A stretch of 64,000 nucleotides of DNA. It comes from Marinicauda pacifica (lineage in GTDB: Bacteria > Pseudomonadota > Alphaproteobacteria > Caulobacterales > Maricaulaceae). A model generated the notes under the pieces. The model ran no database searches and had not been told where the DNA came from. It saw only the letters and a program-made list of their open reading frames with translations. A program made the position numbers and the translations under genes. The stretch lies in assembly GCF_004793635.1 (NCBI RefSeq), contig NZ_SRXV01000001.1, forward strand, positions 248,001-312,000, read 5' to 3'. Below, one piece after another: positions 25,416 to 33,113 of the stretch (positions within the stretch are counted from its first letter, which is position 1; every line of letters begins with the position of its first letter).

Positions 25416-27359
25416 ATGACCCTTCCCGAGAATTTTCCCTCCGCGCTCAAAGCTGCGCTGGAGTCCAAAGGCTATTCGACCCTCACCGAAGTCCAGGCTG
25501 CCGTTCTGGCGCCCGACGCCGCCGGCCGCGACCTGCTGGTCAGTGCGCAGACCGGGTCCGGCAAGACGGTGGCCTTTGGCCTGGCCATGGCGCCCGAGCT
25601 TCTGGCTGGCGAAGACCGGCTGCCGCCCGCCGGCGCACCGCTCGCCTTGGTGATTGCGCCAACGCGCGAACTCGCCTTGCAGGTTCAGCGCGAACTGGCC
25701 TGGCTCTATTCCGAGGCGGGTGCCCGTCTGGCCTCCTGCGTTGGCGGCATGGATGCGCGCGCAGAACGGCGCACGCTGGAACGCGGCGCCCATATCGTCG
25801 TGGGCACGCCTGGCCGTTTGCGCGACCATATCGAGCGCGGCGCGCTGGATCTGTCCGCGGCCCGCGCCGCGGTGCTGGACGAGGCCGACGAGATGCTCGA
25901 TTTCGGCTTCAAGGACGATCTCGAATTCATTCTGGACTCCGCGCCTGCGTCGCGGCGCACCTTGCTCTTCTCGGCGACGGTCTCGAAAGCCATCGCGCGC
26001 ATCGCAGAGACCTACCAGAAGGATGCGCTGCGCATCTCGACGGTGAGCGGCGGCAGTCAGCACGCCGACATCGCCTATCTGGCTCACCTGGTCGCGCCCC
26101 ATGACCGGGAGAACGCCGTCATCAACGTGCTGCGCTACCATGGCGCGCCGCGGGCGCTGGTCTTCTGTGCCACGCGCGAGGCGGTCAACCGTCTGGCCGC
26201 GCGGCTGGGCAATCGCGGGTTTTCTTCCGTGGCTCTGTCGGGCGAGTTGTCCCAGGCCGAGCGGACCAAGGCGCTGCAGGCCCTGCGCGACGGGCGCGCG
26301 AAAGTCTGTGTGGCCACTGACGTCGCTGCGCGCGGCATCGATCTGCCCGGTCTCGATCTGGTGATCCATGCGGAACCGCCGACCAATGGCGAAGCCTTGC
26401 TGCACCGGTCGGGACGCACGGGCCGGGCCGGGGCCAAGGGCGTCAGCGCCCTGATCGTGCCGAGTAACCGGCGCGGCAAGGTCGTGCGGCTTCTCAAGGA
26501 CGCCCGGGTCGAGGCCGAATGGGTCGACGCGCCCGACGCGGACGCGGTGCGCGCCAAGGACTCAGAGCGCCTGGCCGAGCATCCTGCCCTGTCCGGCGAG
26601 ATCGAGGAAAGCCGGCTGGAGGAGGCACGTGCCTTGCTCGAGCGCTTCAGTGCGGAGACGATCGCCGCCGCCTTCCTGACCGAGCTGGAAGCCCGCCTTC
26701 CGGCGCCTGAAGAGCTGGGCGCGGCCCCTGTGATGCGCGACCGGCCCGAACGCGGCGACCGCCCAGAAAGGGGCGATCGTCCCGAGCGCGGGCCGAAACC
26801 GTCGCGGGCCGATTTCGAGCCGGGCACCTGGTTCGAGATCAATGTCGGACGCAAGCACCGCGCCGAGCCGCGCTGGATTCTGCCCCTGATCTGCCGTGTC
26901 GGAGACGTGACGGGCGCCGAGATCGGTCAGATCGATATTGGCGAAACCGCCACCCGGTTCGAGATCACCGGCCCGGCCGTGCCCGGTTTCGAAGCGGCCA
27001 TGACCAAGCCGCGCGAGCGCGACGAGAAGGTGCGCGTGACGCGCGCCGGCGCCGCGCCGCTGACCCCGGCGGATCGCGACGCGCCTCCACCGCGCAGCAA
27101 GCCGGCGCGTGAACCCCGCCCCGGCAAGCTGGAGCGGCAGAACAAGCCCGAGCGCACCGCCTCGCGCCACGAGGACGGTCCGCCCCGGGCAAGGAAGCCA
27201 GGCCCCGGTAAGCCGGCAGGCAAGCCAGGCGGCAAGCCGTCAGGCAAGGCTCCCGCAAGATCGGCCAAGCCCGCCGGCGATGGCCCGCGCAAACCGGCTA
27301 GGTCTTGGCCACCCGAGGGCGGCAAGACGCTCAAGCGGGTCAAGCGCAAGAAGGACTAG
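25416..27359 (+). CDS. DEAD-box RNA helicase (DeaD/CsdA-like)
   Basis: 647 residues. Helicase motifs in order: Q-motif region GYSTLTEVQAAVL, motif I AQTGSGKT, Ia PTRELALQV, II DEAD (VLDEADEML), III SAT, then the second RecA domain with RTGRAG (motif VI) in HRSGRTGRAG. After about residue 400 comes a DeaD-type RNA-binding module (WFEINVGRKHRAEPRWILPLICRVGDVTGAEIG). Before that module is a tandem 'RPERGD' repeat (three copies near 440-457), and the last about 90 residues are Lys/Pro/Gly-rich. A role in ribosome assembly or mRNA turnover is known for the family; no specific partner is visible. Confidence 0.94.
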   Translation: MTLPENFPSALKAALESKGYSTLTEVQAAVLAPDAAGRDLLVSAQTGSGKTVAFGLAMAPELLAGEDRLPPAGAPLALVIAPTRELALQVQRELAWLYSEAGARLASCVGGMDARAERRTLERGAHIVVGTPGRLRDHIERGALDLSAARAAVLDEADEMLDFGFKDDLEFILDSAPASRRTLLFSATVSKAIARIAETYQKDALRISTVSGGSQHADIAYLAHLVAPHDRENAVINVLRYHGAPRALVFCATREAVNRLAARLGNRGFSSVALSGELSQAERTKALQALRDGRAKVCVATDVAARGIDLPGLDLVIHAEPPTNGEALLHRSGRTGRAGAKGVSALIVPSNRRGKVVRLLKDARVEAEWVDAPDADAVRAKDSERLAEHPALSGEIEESRLEEARALLERFSAETIAAAFLTELEARLPAPEELGAAPVMRDRPERGDRPERGDRPERGPKPSRADFEPGTWFEINVGRKHRAEPRWILPLICRVGDVTGAEIGQIDIGETATRFEITGPAVPGFEAAMTKPRERDEKVRVTRAGAAPLTPADRDAPPPRSKPAREPRPGKLERQNKPERTASRHEDGPPRARKPGPGKPAGKPGGKPSGKAPARSAKPAGDGPRKPARSWPPEGGKTLKRVKRKKD

Positions 27360-27365
27360 GCAACA

Positions 27366-27397
27366 GGCGCCGGCGAAACCACGCGGTCGCCGGCGCC
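27366..27397. terminator. Shared hairpin between convergent helicase and membrane-protein genes
   Basis: Perfect 11-bp inverted repeat GGCGCCGGCGA (27366-27376) / TCGCCGGCGCC (27387-27397) with a 10-nt loop in the 42-nt gap. No T run follows, so efficiency is uncertain. Confidence 0.55.
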
Positions 27398-27401
27398 CGA
27401 C

Positions 27402-27980
27402 CTATCGCGACACCAGGTAGATCGCCAGCAGGTCGAGTATGATGGGGATGCCCGCAGCCGCCGCGCCTGTGGCCATCCCCGTCTCCAGCGCGGACACCGC
27501 TACGCGCCAGTGCAGGAAAAGCCGCGCAAACAGATAAAGCTGCAGCAGCATGGCGAGCGCCGTCGTGTCGGCCAGGCCTGCCGGATAAAGCAGGTAGAGG
27601 AGAGCGGCCAGGTGCAGCAGGGCAAACACCGCCCAGTTGTGGACGACCACCCAGCTCACATAGCGGTGCTTCAGTCCCAGCACTGAAACCACGGCGATGG
27701 CGACCACCGGGAAGAGCAGCCAGATTCGCGCATACGACCCGATGGCTTCGAGCGGGGTGTACCGGGCCTCGGCCGATACCGCGCCTGCCGACGAAACGAT
27801 GTAATTGGCGGCCAGAACGAACATAACGAAGGCAGGCGCCGCCAGGATCATCGCCCCGAAGGAGCGGATCAGCCCGTTGGTGCTGGTGTCGAAGCAGGGC
27901 CGCCAGCCCTCGCGGAAGCTGACCAGCCTCGCAAGGCCGATCATCGCATTGCGCGCATCGGCAAGCAGGGCGGCGATCAT
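27402..27980 (-). CDS. Yip1-like polytopic membrane protein
   Basis: 192 residues with about five hydrophobic helices (for example FGAMILAAPAFVMFVLAANYIV, IWLLFPVVAIAVVSVLGL, AVFALLHLAALLYLLYP). The N-terminal amphipathic part (DARNAMIGLARLVSFREGWRPCFDTS) and overall plan resemble alphaproteobacterial Yip1/DUF1282-like proteins, but the assignment is loose. Its ATG overlaps the dapE stop (ATGA), so it is translationally coupled to dapE. Confidence 0.65.
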   Translation of the reverse strand: MIAALLADARNAMIGLARLVSFREGWRPCFDTSTNGLIRSFGAMILAAPAFVMFVLAANYIVSSAGAVSAEARYTPLEAIGSYARIWLLFPVVAIAVVSVLGLKHRYVSWVVVHNWAVFALLHLAALLYLLYPAGLADTTALAMLLQLYLFARLFLHWRVAVSALETGMATGAAAAGIPIILDLLAIYLVSR

Positions 27981-29146
27981 GCGTTGAACACCTCGAAATA
28001 GCGGGTGAGGATGCGCGTATAGATGCGCGTGAGTATCTCCACATCGCCGGCGGGGACGCGCTCGTCGACCTGGTGCATTGTCGCGCCAACCAGGCCGAAC
28101 TCTGCGACAGGCGCGTAATCCTTGATGAAGCGCGCATCCGAGGTGCCGCCCCCGGTGGTCATCGCCGGTTCCTGCCCGGTTTCGGCGGCCACCGCGTCCT
28201 TCAGGAGATCGGTAAATGCGCTGGTGCGGGTGAGGAAGGCGTCTCCCGTCACTTTCAGGTCGAGATCGATCCGGCCTTCAAACCCGAGCGCCGCGGCCTT
28301 GGCCTCACGTTCGATCCAGCGTTTCAGGTCCTCGCCCTTGTGGGAGATATTGAAGCGGATGTTGAATTTCGCACTGGCTTTTGCCGGGATCACGTTGTGG
28401 GCATGGTTGCCGACATCCAGGCTGGTGACCTCCAGATTGGAGGGTTGGAAGTGCGGCGCACCGTCATCGAGTTTGCGCGCCAGAAGCCGGCCGAGCAGGT
28501 CGAGCAGCGGCGGGATCGGATTGTCCGCCTTGTCGGGATAGGCGACATGGCCCTGCCGGCCGGTCACGGTGACCACGCCGTTCAGCGAGCCGCGCCGCCC
28601 GATCTTGATCGTCTCGCCCATCCGCTCTGGGTTGGTCGGCTCGCCGACCAGGCAATGGTCGAAGCGCTCCCCCGCCTCGTGTACCGCTTCAAGAAGGCGC
28701 TTTGTCCCGTTGATGGCCGGGCCTTCTTCATCGCCTGTTATCAGAAAGGCGATCGAGCCGGCCGGCTCGCCGTGTGCCTCGCGATACCGCGCCACGGCGG
28801 CCACGAAGGCGGCAATTGCCCCCTTCATGTCGGCGGCGCCGCGTCCCCACAGCACGCCGTCCTCGACCTCGCCGGAGAAGGGCGGCTTCTGCCAGGCGGC
28901 ATCATCGCCGGCCGGGACCACGTCGGTGTGCCCGGCAAAGCAGAAGACAGGCGCCTCGGTACCGAGGCGTGCGTAAAGATTGTCCACGTCCTCAAAGCGA
29001 TGCCGCTCGCAGCGGAAACCCAGCGAGGATAGCGCGCTTTCAAGCGTATCGAGCGCACCGGCATCGGCCGGCGTGACCGAGGGCGCCTGAATAAGAGCGC
29101 GGGCAAGCGCAAGTGGATCGATCAGGGAGGCGGTTTGTGTCAGCAT
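27977..29146 (-). CDS. dapE: Succinyl-diaminopimelate desuccinylase
   Basis: 389 residues from the ATG at 29146. Di-zinc M20 motifs: FAGHTDVVPAGD (His, Asp), GRGAADMKGAIAAF (bridging Asp), ITGDEEGPAINGT (Glu-Glu), LVGEPTNPERMG and, near the end, MTTGGGTSDARF with a later His in ATMHQVDERVP. It hydrolyses N-succinyl-L,L-diaminopimelate in lysine and peptidoglycan precursor synthesis. A longer in-frame extension upstream lacks a ribosome site. dapD, the enzyme two steps earlier, lies just beyond the intervening CPBP gene. Confidence 0.96.
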   Translation of the reverse strand: MLTQTASLIDPLALARALIQAPSVTPADAGALDTLESALSSLGFRCERHRFEDVDNLYARLGTEAPVFCFAGHTDVVPAGDDAAWQKPPFSGEVEDGVLWGRGAADMKGAIAAFVAAVARYREAHGEPAGSIAFLITGDEEGPAINGTKRLLEAVHEAGERFDHCLVGEPTNPERMGETIKIGRRGSLNGVVTVTGRQGHVAYPDKADNPIPPLLDLLGRLLARKLDDGAPHFQPSNLEVTSLDVGNHAHNVIPAKASAKFNIRFNISHKGEDLKRWIEREAKAAALGFEGRIDLDLKVTGDAFLTRTSAFTDLLKDAVAAETGQEPAMTTGGGTSDARFIKDYAPVAEFGLVGATMHQVDERVPAGDVEILTRIYTRILTRYFEVFNA

Positions 29147-29196
29147 ACTTCCGAAATAGGACAGTTCGCGTCTGACAGCCATGCGAAAGACAACAA

Positions 29197-29928
29197 ATGA
29201 GCGGGCCGATTTCACAACTGCTCGCCGACAGCAGCCTCTTTCTCCTGCTGGCCGGCATCGGTATTGTGCTGGCCCGCGGCCGCGTGGCCTGGGCATGGCT
29301 TGCCATCGCGTTCGGCCTTTTCATCCTGGAAGATTTCGCGCTTTCCTCGGCTTGGGGCTCGGTTTTTACCAGGCCGTTCGAAAGAGGATTTAACTGGGAG
29401 GGCGAGTTGCTTGCCCTCCTGATCCTCGTTCTGGTTGGCGCCTTCGTGTTGCGGGATCGCGGCGAAGTCAGCGGCCTGAAACTCAGCCAGTCAGGACCCG
29501 CACCGGCAAGGGCGGCGCTGGTCGCAATTGCTCTTTGCATCACGGCGGGTGCCGCGGCCTACTGGATGGCGCCGGGGGTGCCGCACGCTCCGCTCGAGGA
29601 AATCGCCTTCCAGGCCGGACTTTCACCGCTCGTGGACGAGTTGTTCTACCGTGGCCTGTTACTGAGCGCGCTCGACCGGGCCTTCGGCCGGCCGCTCAGC
29701 GTACTGGGCGCCCCCATGGGCTGGGGAGCGGTGGCAAGCGCCATCCTGTTTGCCGCCTCGCAGAGCTTCATTGTAACGCCGGGCTTGATCGTCTCGATGG
29801 ATGTCGGCCAAGGCGCCTATCTCTTCCCCGCAGGCCTGATCCTGGCCTGGCTGCGCAACGCATCGGGCTCGCTTGTCCTGCCGCTCGCGGTCCATGTCTG
29901 GGCGAGCGCGATCTTCTACGTGCTCTGA
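29197..29928 (+). CDS. CPBP-family intramembrane metalloprotease (CAAX-protease-like)
   Basis: 243 residues with seven to eight hydrophobic segments. The motif usually written E-E-x3-R appears as D-E in VDELFYRGLLLSAL, followed by the F-x3-N/S region in ILFAASQSF and a His in LPLAVHVWASAI. The first acidic residue is therefore Asp rather than Glu. Members include Abi-like and CAAX-processing proteases; the target is unknown. It lies on the opposite strand inside the dapE-dapD block, interrupting the otherwise co-directional lysine genes. Confidence 0.8.
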   Translation: MSGPISQLLADSSLFLLLAGIGIVLARGRVAWAWLAIAFGLFILEDFALSSAWGSVFTRPFERGFNWEGELLALLILVLVGAFVLRDRGEVSGLKLSQSGPAPARAALVAIALCITAGAAAYWMAPGVPHAPLEEIAFQAGLSPLVDELFYRGLLLSALDRAFGRPLSVLGAPMGWGAVASAILFAASQSFIVTPGLIVSMDVGQGAYLFPAGLILAWLRNASGSLVLPLAVHVWASAIFYVL

Positions 29929-29931
29929 CGT

Positions 29932-30762
29932 TCAGTCTCGCAGCAGCGCATTGACGCTTGTCTTCGAACGCGTCTGGGCATCGACCCGCTTGACGATGAC
30001 GGCGCAATACAGGTTCGGTCCGCCATCCTTGCCGGGCAGGCTACCGGGGACGACCACGGAGTAGGAGGGCACTTCACCCCTCACGATGGCACCGGTCTCG
30101 CGATCGACGATTTTGGTCGAGGCGCCCAGATAGACCCCCATGGACAGGACGGCGCCTTCGCGCACGATCACGCCCTCGGCCACTTCGGAGCGCGCCCCGA
30201 TGAAGACACCGTCTTCGATGATCACCGGGTTGGCCTGCAAAGGTTCAAGCACGCCGCCAATGCCGACCCCGCCGGAAATGTGCACGTTCTTGCCGATCTG
30301 CGCGCAGGAGCCGACCGTGGCCCACGTATCCACCATCGTGCCTTCGTCGACATAGGCTCCGATATTGACGTAGGACGGCATCAGCACCGCATTGCGGCCG
30401 ATGAAGGCGCCGCGGCGCACGGTTGCCGGCGGAACGGCGCGGAAGCCGGCTTTCTTGAAGTCCGCCTCGCTCCAGCCCGAAAACTTGGTCTCGACCTTGT
30501 CGAACCAGGGTCCCGGGGCGTCTGCCGCGCCCATCAGCGTGTTGGGATTCAGGCGGAAGGAGAGCAGCACCGCTTTCTTCAGCCATTCATGAACCTGCCA
30601 GTCGCCATTGTCTGCGCGCGAGGCAATCCGGGCCGTCCCGGCATCGAGGGCGGCGAGCGCGGACTCGACCGCGTCGCGAATTTCGCCTCGCGTCTCAGCA
30701 TCAAGCTCGCCGCGCGACTCCCAACCGGCATTAATCGTGTCGATCAGGCTTTGGTCAGTCAT
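29932..30762 (-). CDS. dapD: 2,3,4,5-tetrahydropyridine-2,6-dicarboxylate N-succinyltransferase
   Basis: 276 residues. An N-terminal helical domain is followed by a left-handed beta-helix of hexapeptide repeats ([48 protein letters not shown]..., residues about 125-240). Conserved family segments such as [20 protein letters not shown] are present. It succinylates the ring-opened intermediate of the DAP pathway. The ATG has AAGGAC 6 nt upstream and overlaps the end of the HAD gene by 8 nt. Confidence 0.97.
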   Translation of the reverse strand: MTDQSLIDTINAGWESRGELDAETRGEIRDAVESALAALDAGTARIASRADNGDWQVHEWLKKAVLLSFRLNPNTLMGAADAPGPWFDKVETKFSGWSEADFKKAGFRAVPPATVRRGAFIGRNAVLMPSYVNIGAYVDEGTMVDTWATVGSCAQIGKNVHISGGVGIGGVLEPLQANPVIIEDGVFIGARSEVAEGVIVREGAVLSMGVYLGASTKIVDRETGAIVRGEVPSYSVVVPGSLPGKDGGPNLYCAVIVKRVDAQTRSKTSVNALLRD

Positions 30763-31450
30763 AGGATGGGTCCTTGGGTTTTTCGCGATGGGCGTGAACG
30801 TTCTTGAGGAAGGTATTCAGACTGTCGGTTTCAAAATGCACATGCGGGCGCGCCTCGCCGGGCTCGCCTTCATGGTGATGGGGGCGGACGAACACGGTGG
30901 TAAAGCCGAGCTCGGCCGCGGTCTCCAGATTGCGCAGGGAGTCCTCGAACATCACCGCGGTCGCAGGCTCGATTCCGTAGCGCCCGGTGAACGCATCAAA
31001 GCCTTCCCGGCTCGGCTTGGGTACGTAGCGCGACGCCTCGATGTCGAACAGGTCTTCAAACAGCCCGTTCAGGCCGAGCTGGTCGATCACGCGCTCGGCG
31101 TGAAGCCGGGAGCCATTCGTATAGACCAGCCGGCGCCCGTCGATCTTGCCGATATGGGCGGCAAGATCGGGATCGGGATCGATGACCGAATGATCGATAT
31201 CGTGCACGAAGTCAAGGAAGTGAGCGATGTCGACATCCGACCGGTTCGACATCAGCCCGTTCAGCGTCGTGCCGTAGTCGGCATAGTAGCGCTGCTGCAG
31301 CTTGCGCGCGTCCTCCCGCTCGAGCGCGTGACTCTTCATCACATACTCGGTCATGCGCCCTTCCACTTGGCTCATGACGGCGGCCTGGGACGGGTAGAGC
31401 GTATTGTCCAGGTCGAAGACCCAAGTATGTATCGCGTCCAGGCGGTTCAC
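30755..31450 (-). CDS. HAD-family pyrimidine 5'-nucleotidase
   Basis: 231 residues starting with GTG (31450), which overlaps the DUF1036 stop as GTGA and has GAGGAGA upstream. HAD motifs: [10 protein letters not shown] (nucleophile Asp and acid/base Asp), LVYTNGS (motif II), [10 protein letters not shown] (Lys) and [12 protein letters not shown] (motif IV, E-D). The DNTLYP wording is that of the SDT1/SSM1-like pyrimidine 5'-nucleotidase group, regularly found beside dapD in alphaproteobacteria. Substrate is inferred. Confidence 0.9.
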   Translation of the reverse strand: MNRLDAIHTWVFDLDNTLYPSQAAVMSQVEGRMTEYVMKSHALEREDARKLQQRYYADYGTTLNGLMSNRSDVDIAHFLDFVHDIDHSVIDPDPDLAAHIGKIDGRRLVYTNGSRLHAERVIDQLGLNGLFEDLFDIEASRYVPKPSREGFDAFTGRYGIEPATAVMFEDSLRNLETAAELGFTTVFVRPHHHEGEPGEARPHVHFETDSLNTFLKNVHAHREKPKDPSYD

Positions 31451-32448
31451 TCGCGCGTCTCCTCGAAGTCCAGATCGCCAAGCGTCACGCGCCCGGTACC
31501 GTCTTCGGGTTCGGGCGCCTGACGGAACTCGACCGAGGCATAGCTGCGCACCTCGCAGTCGTCGCGCCCCTCGGCCAGGAAGCGCGAGGGCGCGATGCAG
31601 AAGCCCTGGGTCCCGCCGGCCAGCGGGTCGGCGAGCGGGCCGTCCGGCTCGTCATTCAGCCGCTCGGCATAGAAATAGACCTGGTTGGCAATATAGTTGC
31701 CCGACAGCGGCCGGGCGCAGGCGCCGGGCGCAATCTGCCACCAGCCCCGGCTCTCCCAGACATCCCCGCGCAATTGCGCCAGCGCGGCGGCCATGTCCGA
31801 GCCGGACTCGTTGCAGATCAGCAGGCCGGCATTGGCGTTCAGTTCCAGCGCCCGCTCGTGCAGGGCCTGGAGCAGCGCCACCCGGTCATTGCCGAAACCG
31901 CGCCCGATATCGGCCTCGAAGGCGTCGATCTCCCGCCGCGTCCGGCGTCCGGCATAGCCGTCGATCGTGCGGATGTCGTAACCGGTCGCCTGGAGAAGAC
32001 GCTGGAGGCCGGCCTCCTCGGCACGGTCACCGAAGTCGGCGGGCTCGACCAGGACCGCGCGCACGCGTTCATCGTTGGACAGGCGCCGAAAGCGCCGCGA
32101 GTCCAGGCCCAGTGCGGTGCATTCGGCCAGGCCTTCGAAGCTGAAGTCGCCGGGCTCGATGCAGATTTCCTGACCGCCGCGCCATTCACGCACACCGCCG
32201 GGGTAAGCGGGTGTCGACCGGGCATAGAGATATTGTTCCGAGACAGCGGGGCTCGCCGGGGTGGTCTCGCAGGCGCCGGGTCGCACACGTGTCCAGCCTT
32301 GCGCGGCGAGGCCGGCTTCCGTGCGCCAGGCCGTCGCGATGTCGAGCGTGAAACTCGTCTCGTTGCAGACATCGCCCGCGCGCGCGCCGAACGGCAACAG
32401 CAAGGCGAGTATCACGGCTAGCAGGCTGCCACGCGGCATGACCCTCAC
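31447..32448 (-). CDS. Secreted protein with two DUF1036 units around a peptidoglycan-binding-like segment
   Basis: 333 residues with a signal peptide (MRVMPRGSLLAVILALLLPFGARA). The first DUF1036 unit starts at DVCNETSFTLDIATAWRTE and has GWTRVRPGAC; the second starts at LLICNESGSDMAAALAQL and has GWWQIAPGACARPL, repeating the 'C-N-E-(T/S)...GW...(R/I)xPGAC' pattern. Between them, LLQATGYDIRTIDGYAGRRTRREIDAFE looks like the peptidoglycan-binding-1 fold. Periplasmic, function unknown. It occupies the place where argB usually sits between engB and the HAD gene in relatives. Confidence 0.82.
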   Translation of the reverse strand: MRVMPRGSLLAVILALLLPFGARAGDVCNETSFTLDIATAWRTEAGLAAQGWTRVRPGACETTPASPAVSEQYLYARSTPAYPGGVREWRGGQEICIEPGDFSFEGLAECTALGLDSRRFRRLSNDERVRAVLVEPADFGDRAEEAGLQRLLQATGYDIRTIDGYAGRRTRREIDAFEADIGRGFGNDRVALLQALHERALELNANAGLLICNESGSDMAAALAQLRGDVWESRGWWQIAPGACARPLSGNYIANQVYFYAERLNDEPDGPLADPLAGGTQGFCIAPSRFLAEGRDDCEVRSYASVEFRQAPEPEDGTGRVTLGDLDFEETRE

Positions 32449-32456
32449 TCCTGCAA

Positions 32457-33113
32457 TCAGGAGGCTGCCAGATCCGCGATGTCGGCACGCAGATCGTCCA
32501 GCCCGATCTTCTTGGCAGATGACGTGGCCGCGACCTTGGGGAAGGCGGCGGGCCGGCGCGCAATGCGGGCCATCGTCTGCTCGACAATCGTTTTTTGTTC
32601 GGCTGGCTTCAGCTTGTCCAGCTTGGTCAGCGTAATCTGATACACGACCGCCGCGTTATCCAGATCGCTCATCACCGATTCGTCGCTGGGTTTCAGTCCG
32701 TGCCGGGCATCGATCAGGAGGAAGATGCGCTTCAGATTGACCCGGCCGCGCAGATAATCCCGGGTCAGACGGGTCCAGCGCGCCGAGACGTCTTTGGGCG
32801 CCTTGGCAAACCCGTAGCCGGGCAGGTCGACCAGGCGGATCTGGCCGCCCAGGTCGAAGAAGTTCAGCTCCCGCGTGCGGCCGGGGTCGCCGGACGTGCG
32901 CGCCAGAGTCTTGCGCCCCGTCAACGCGTTGACGAGCGAGGACTTGCCGACATTCGAGCGCCCGGCAAATGCGATTTCGGGCAAGCCGGCTTCTGGCAGG
33001 GTATCCATGGACACCGCGCCGAGCATGAAGTTGCATTCACGCGCGAACAGCATGCGCCCCGCTTCAAGACGTGCCGCCTCGTGTTCGTCGCGCTCGGTGT
33101 CGGAACCGGTCAG
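32457..33113 (-). CDS. engB: Ribosome biogenesis GTPase YsxC/EngB, probable CTG start
   Basis: The GTPase core is clear: AFAGRSNVGKSSLVNAL (G1), DPGRTRELNFF (G2), LVDLPGYGFAKAP (G3), LTKLDKLKP (G4) and ATSSAKKIGL (G5). It assists large-subunit assembly. The first ATG (33053) would cut into the usual family N terminus and lacks a ribosome site. Upstream in-frame codons encode TGSDTERDEHEAARLEAGR, continuing as family-like sequence to a CTG at 33113. That CTG overlaps the yidC stop (CTGA) and has GGGAGG about 6 nt before it, so I take it as the start, giving 218 residues. Function certain; start inferred. Confidence 0.85.
   Translation of the reverse strand: MTGSDTERDEHEAARLEAGRMLFARECNFMLGAVSMDTLPEAGLPEIAFAGRSNVGKSSLVNALTGRKTLARTSGDPGRTRELNFFDLGGQIRLVDLPGYGFAKAPKDVSARWTRLTRDYLRGRVNLKRIFLLIDARHGLKPSDESVMSDLDNAAVVYQITLTKLDKLKPAEQKTIVEQTMARIARRPAAFPKVAATSSAKKIGLDDLRADIADLAAS

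Noticed and set aside
26745-26800. Repeat-like sequence that might be a CRISPR or minisatellite
   Set aside because: It is an in-frame coding repeat (RPERGD units) inside the DEAD-box helicase; no CRISPR array occurs in the window.
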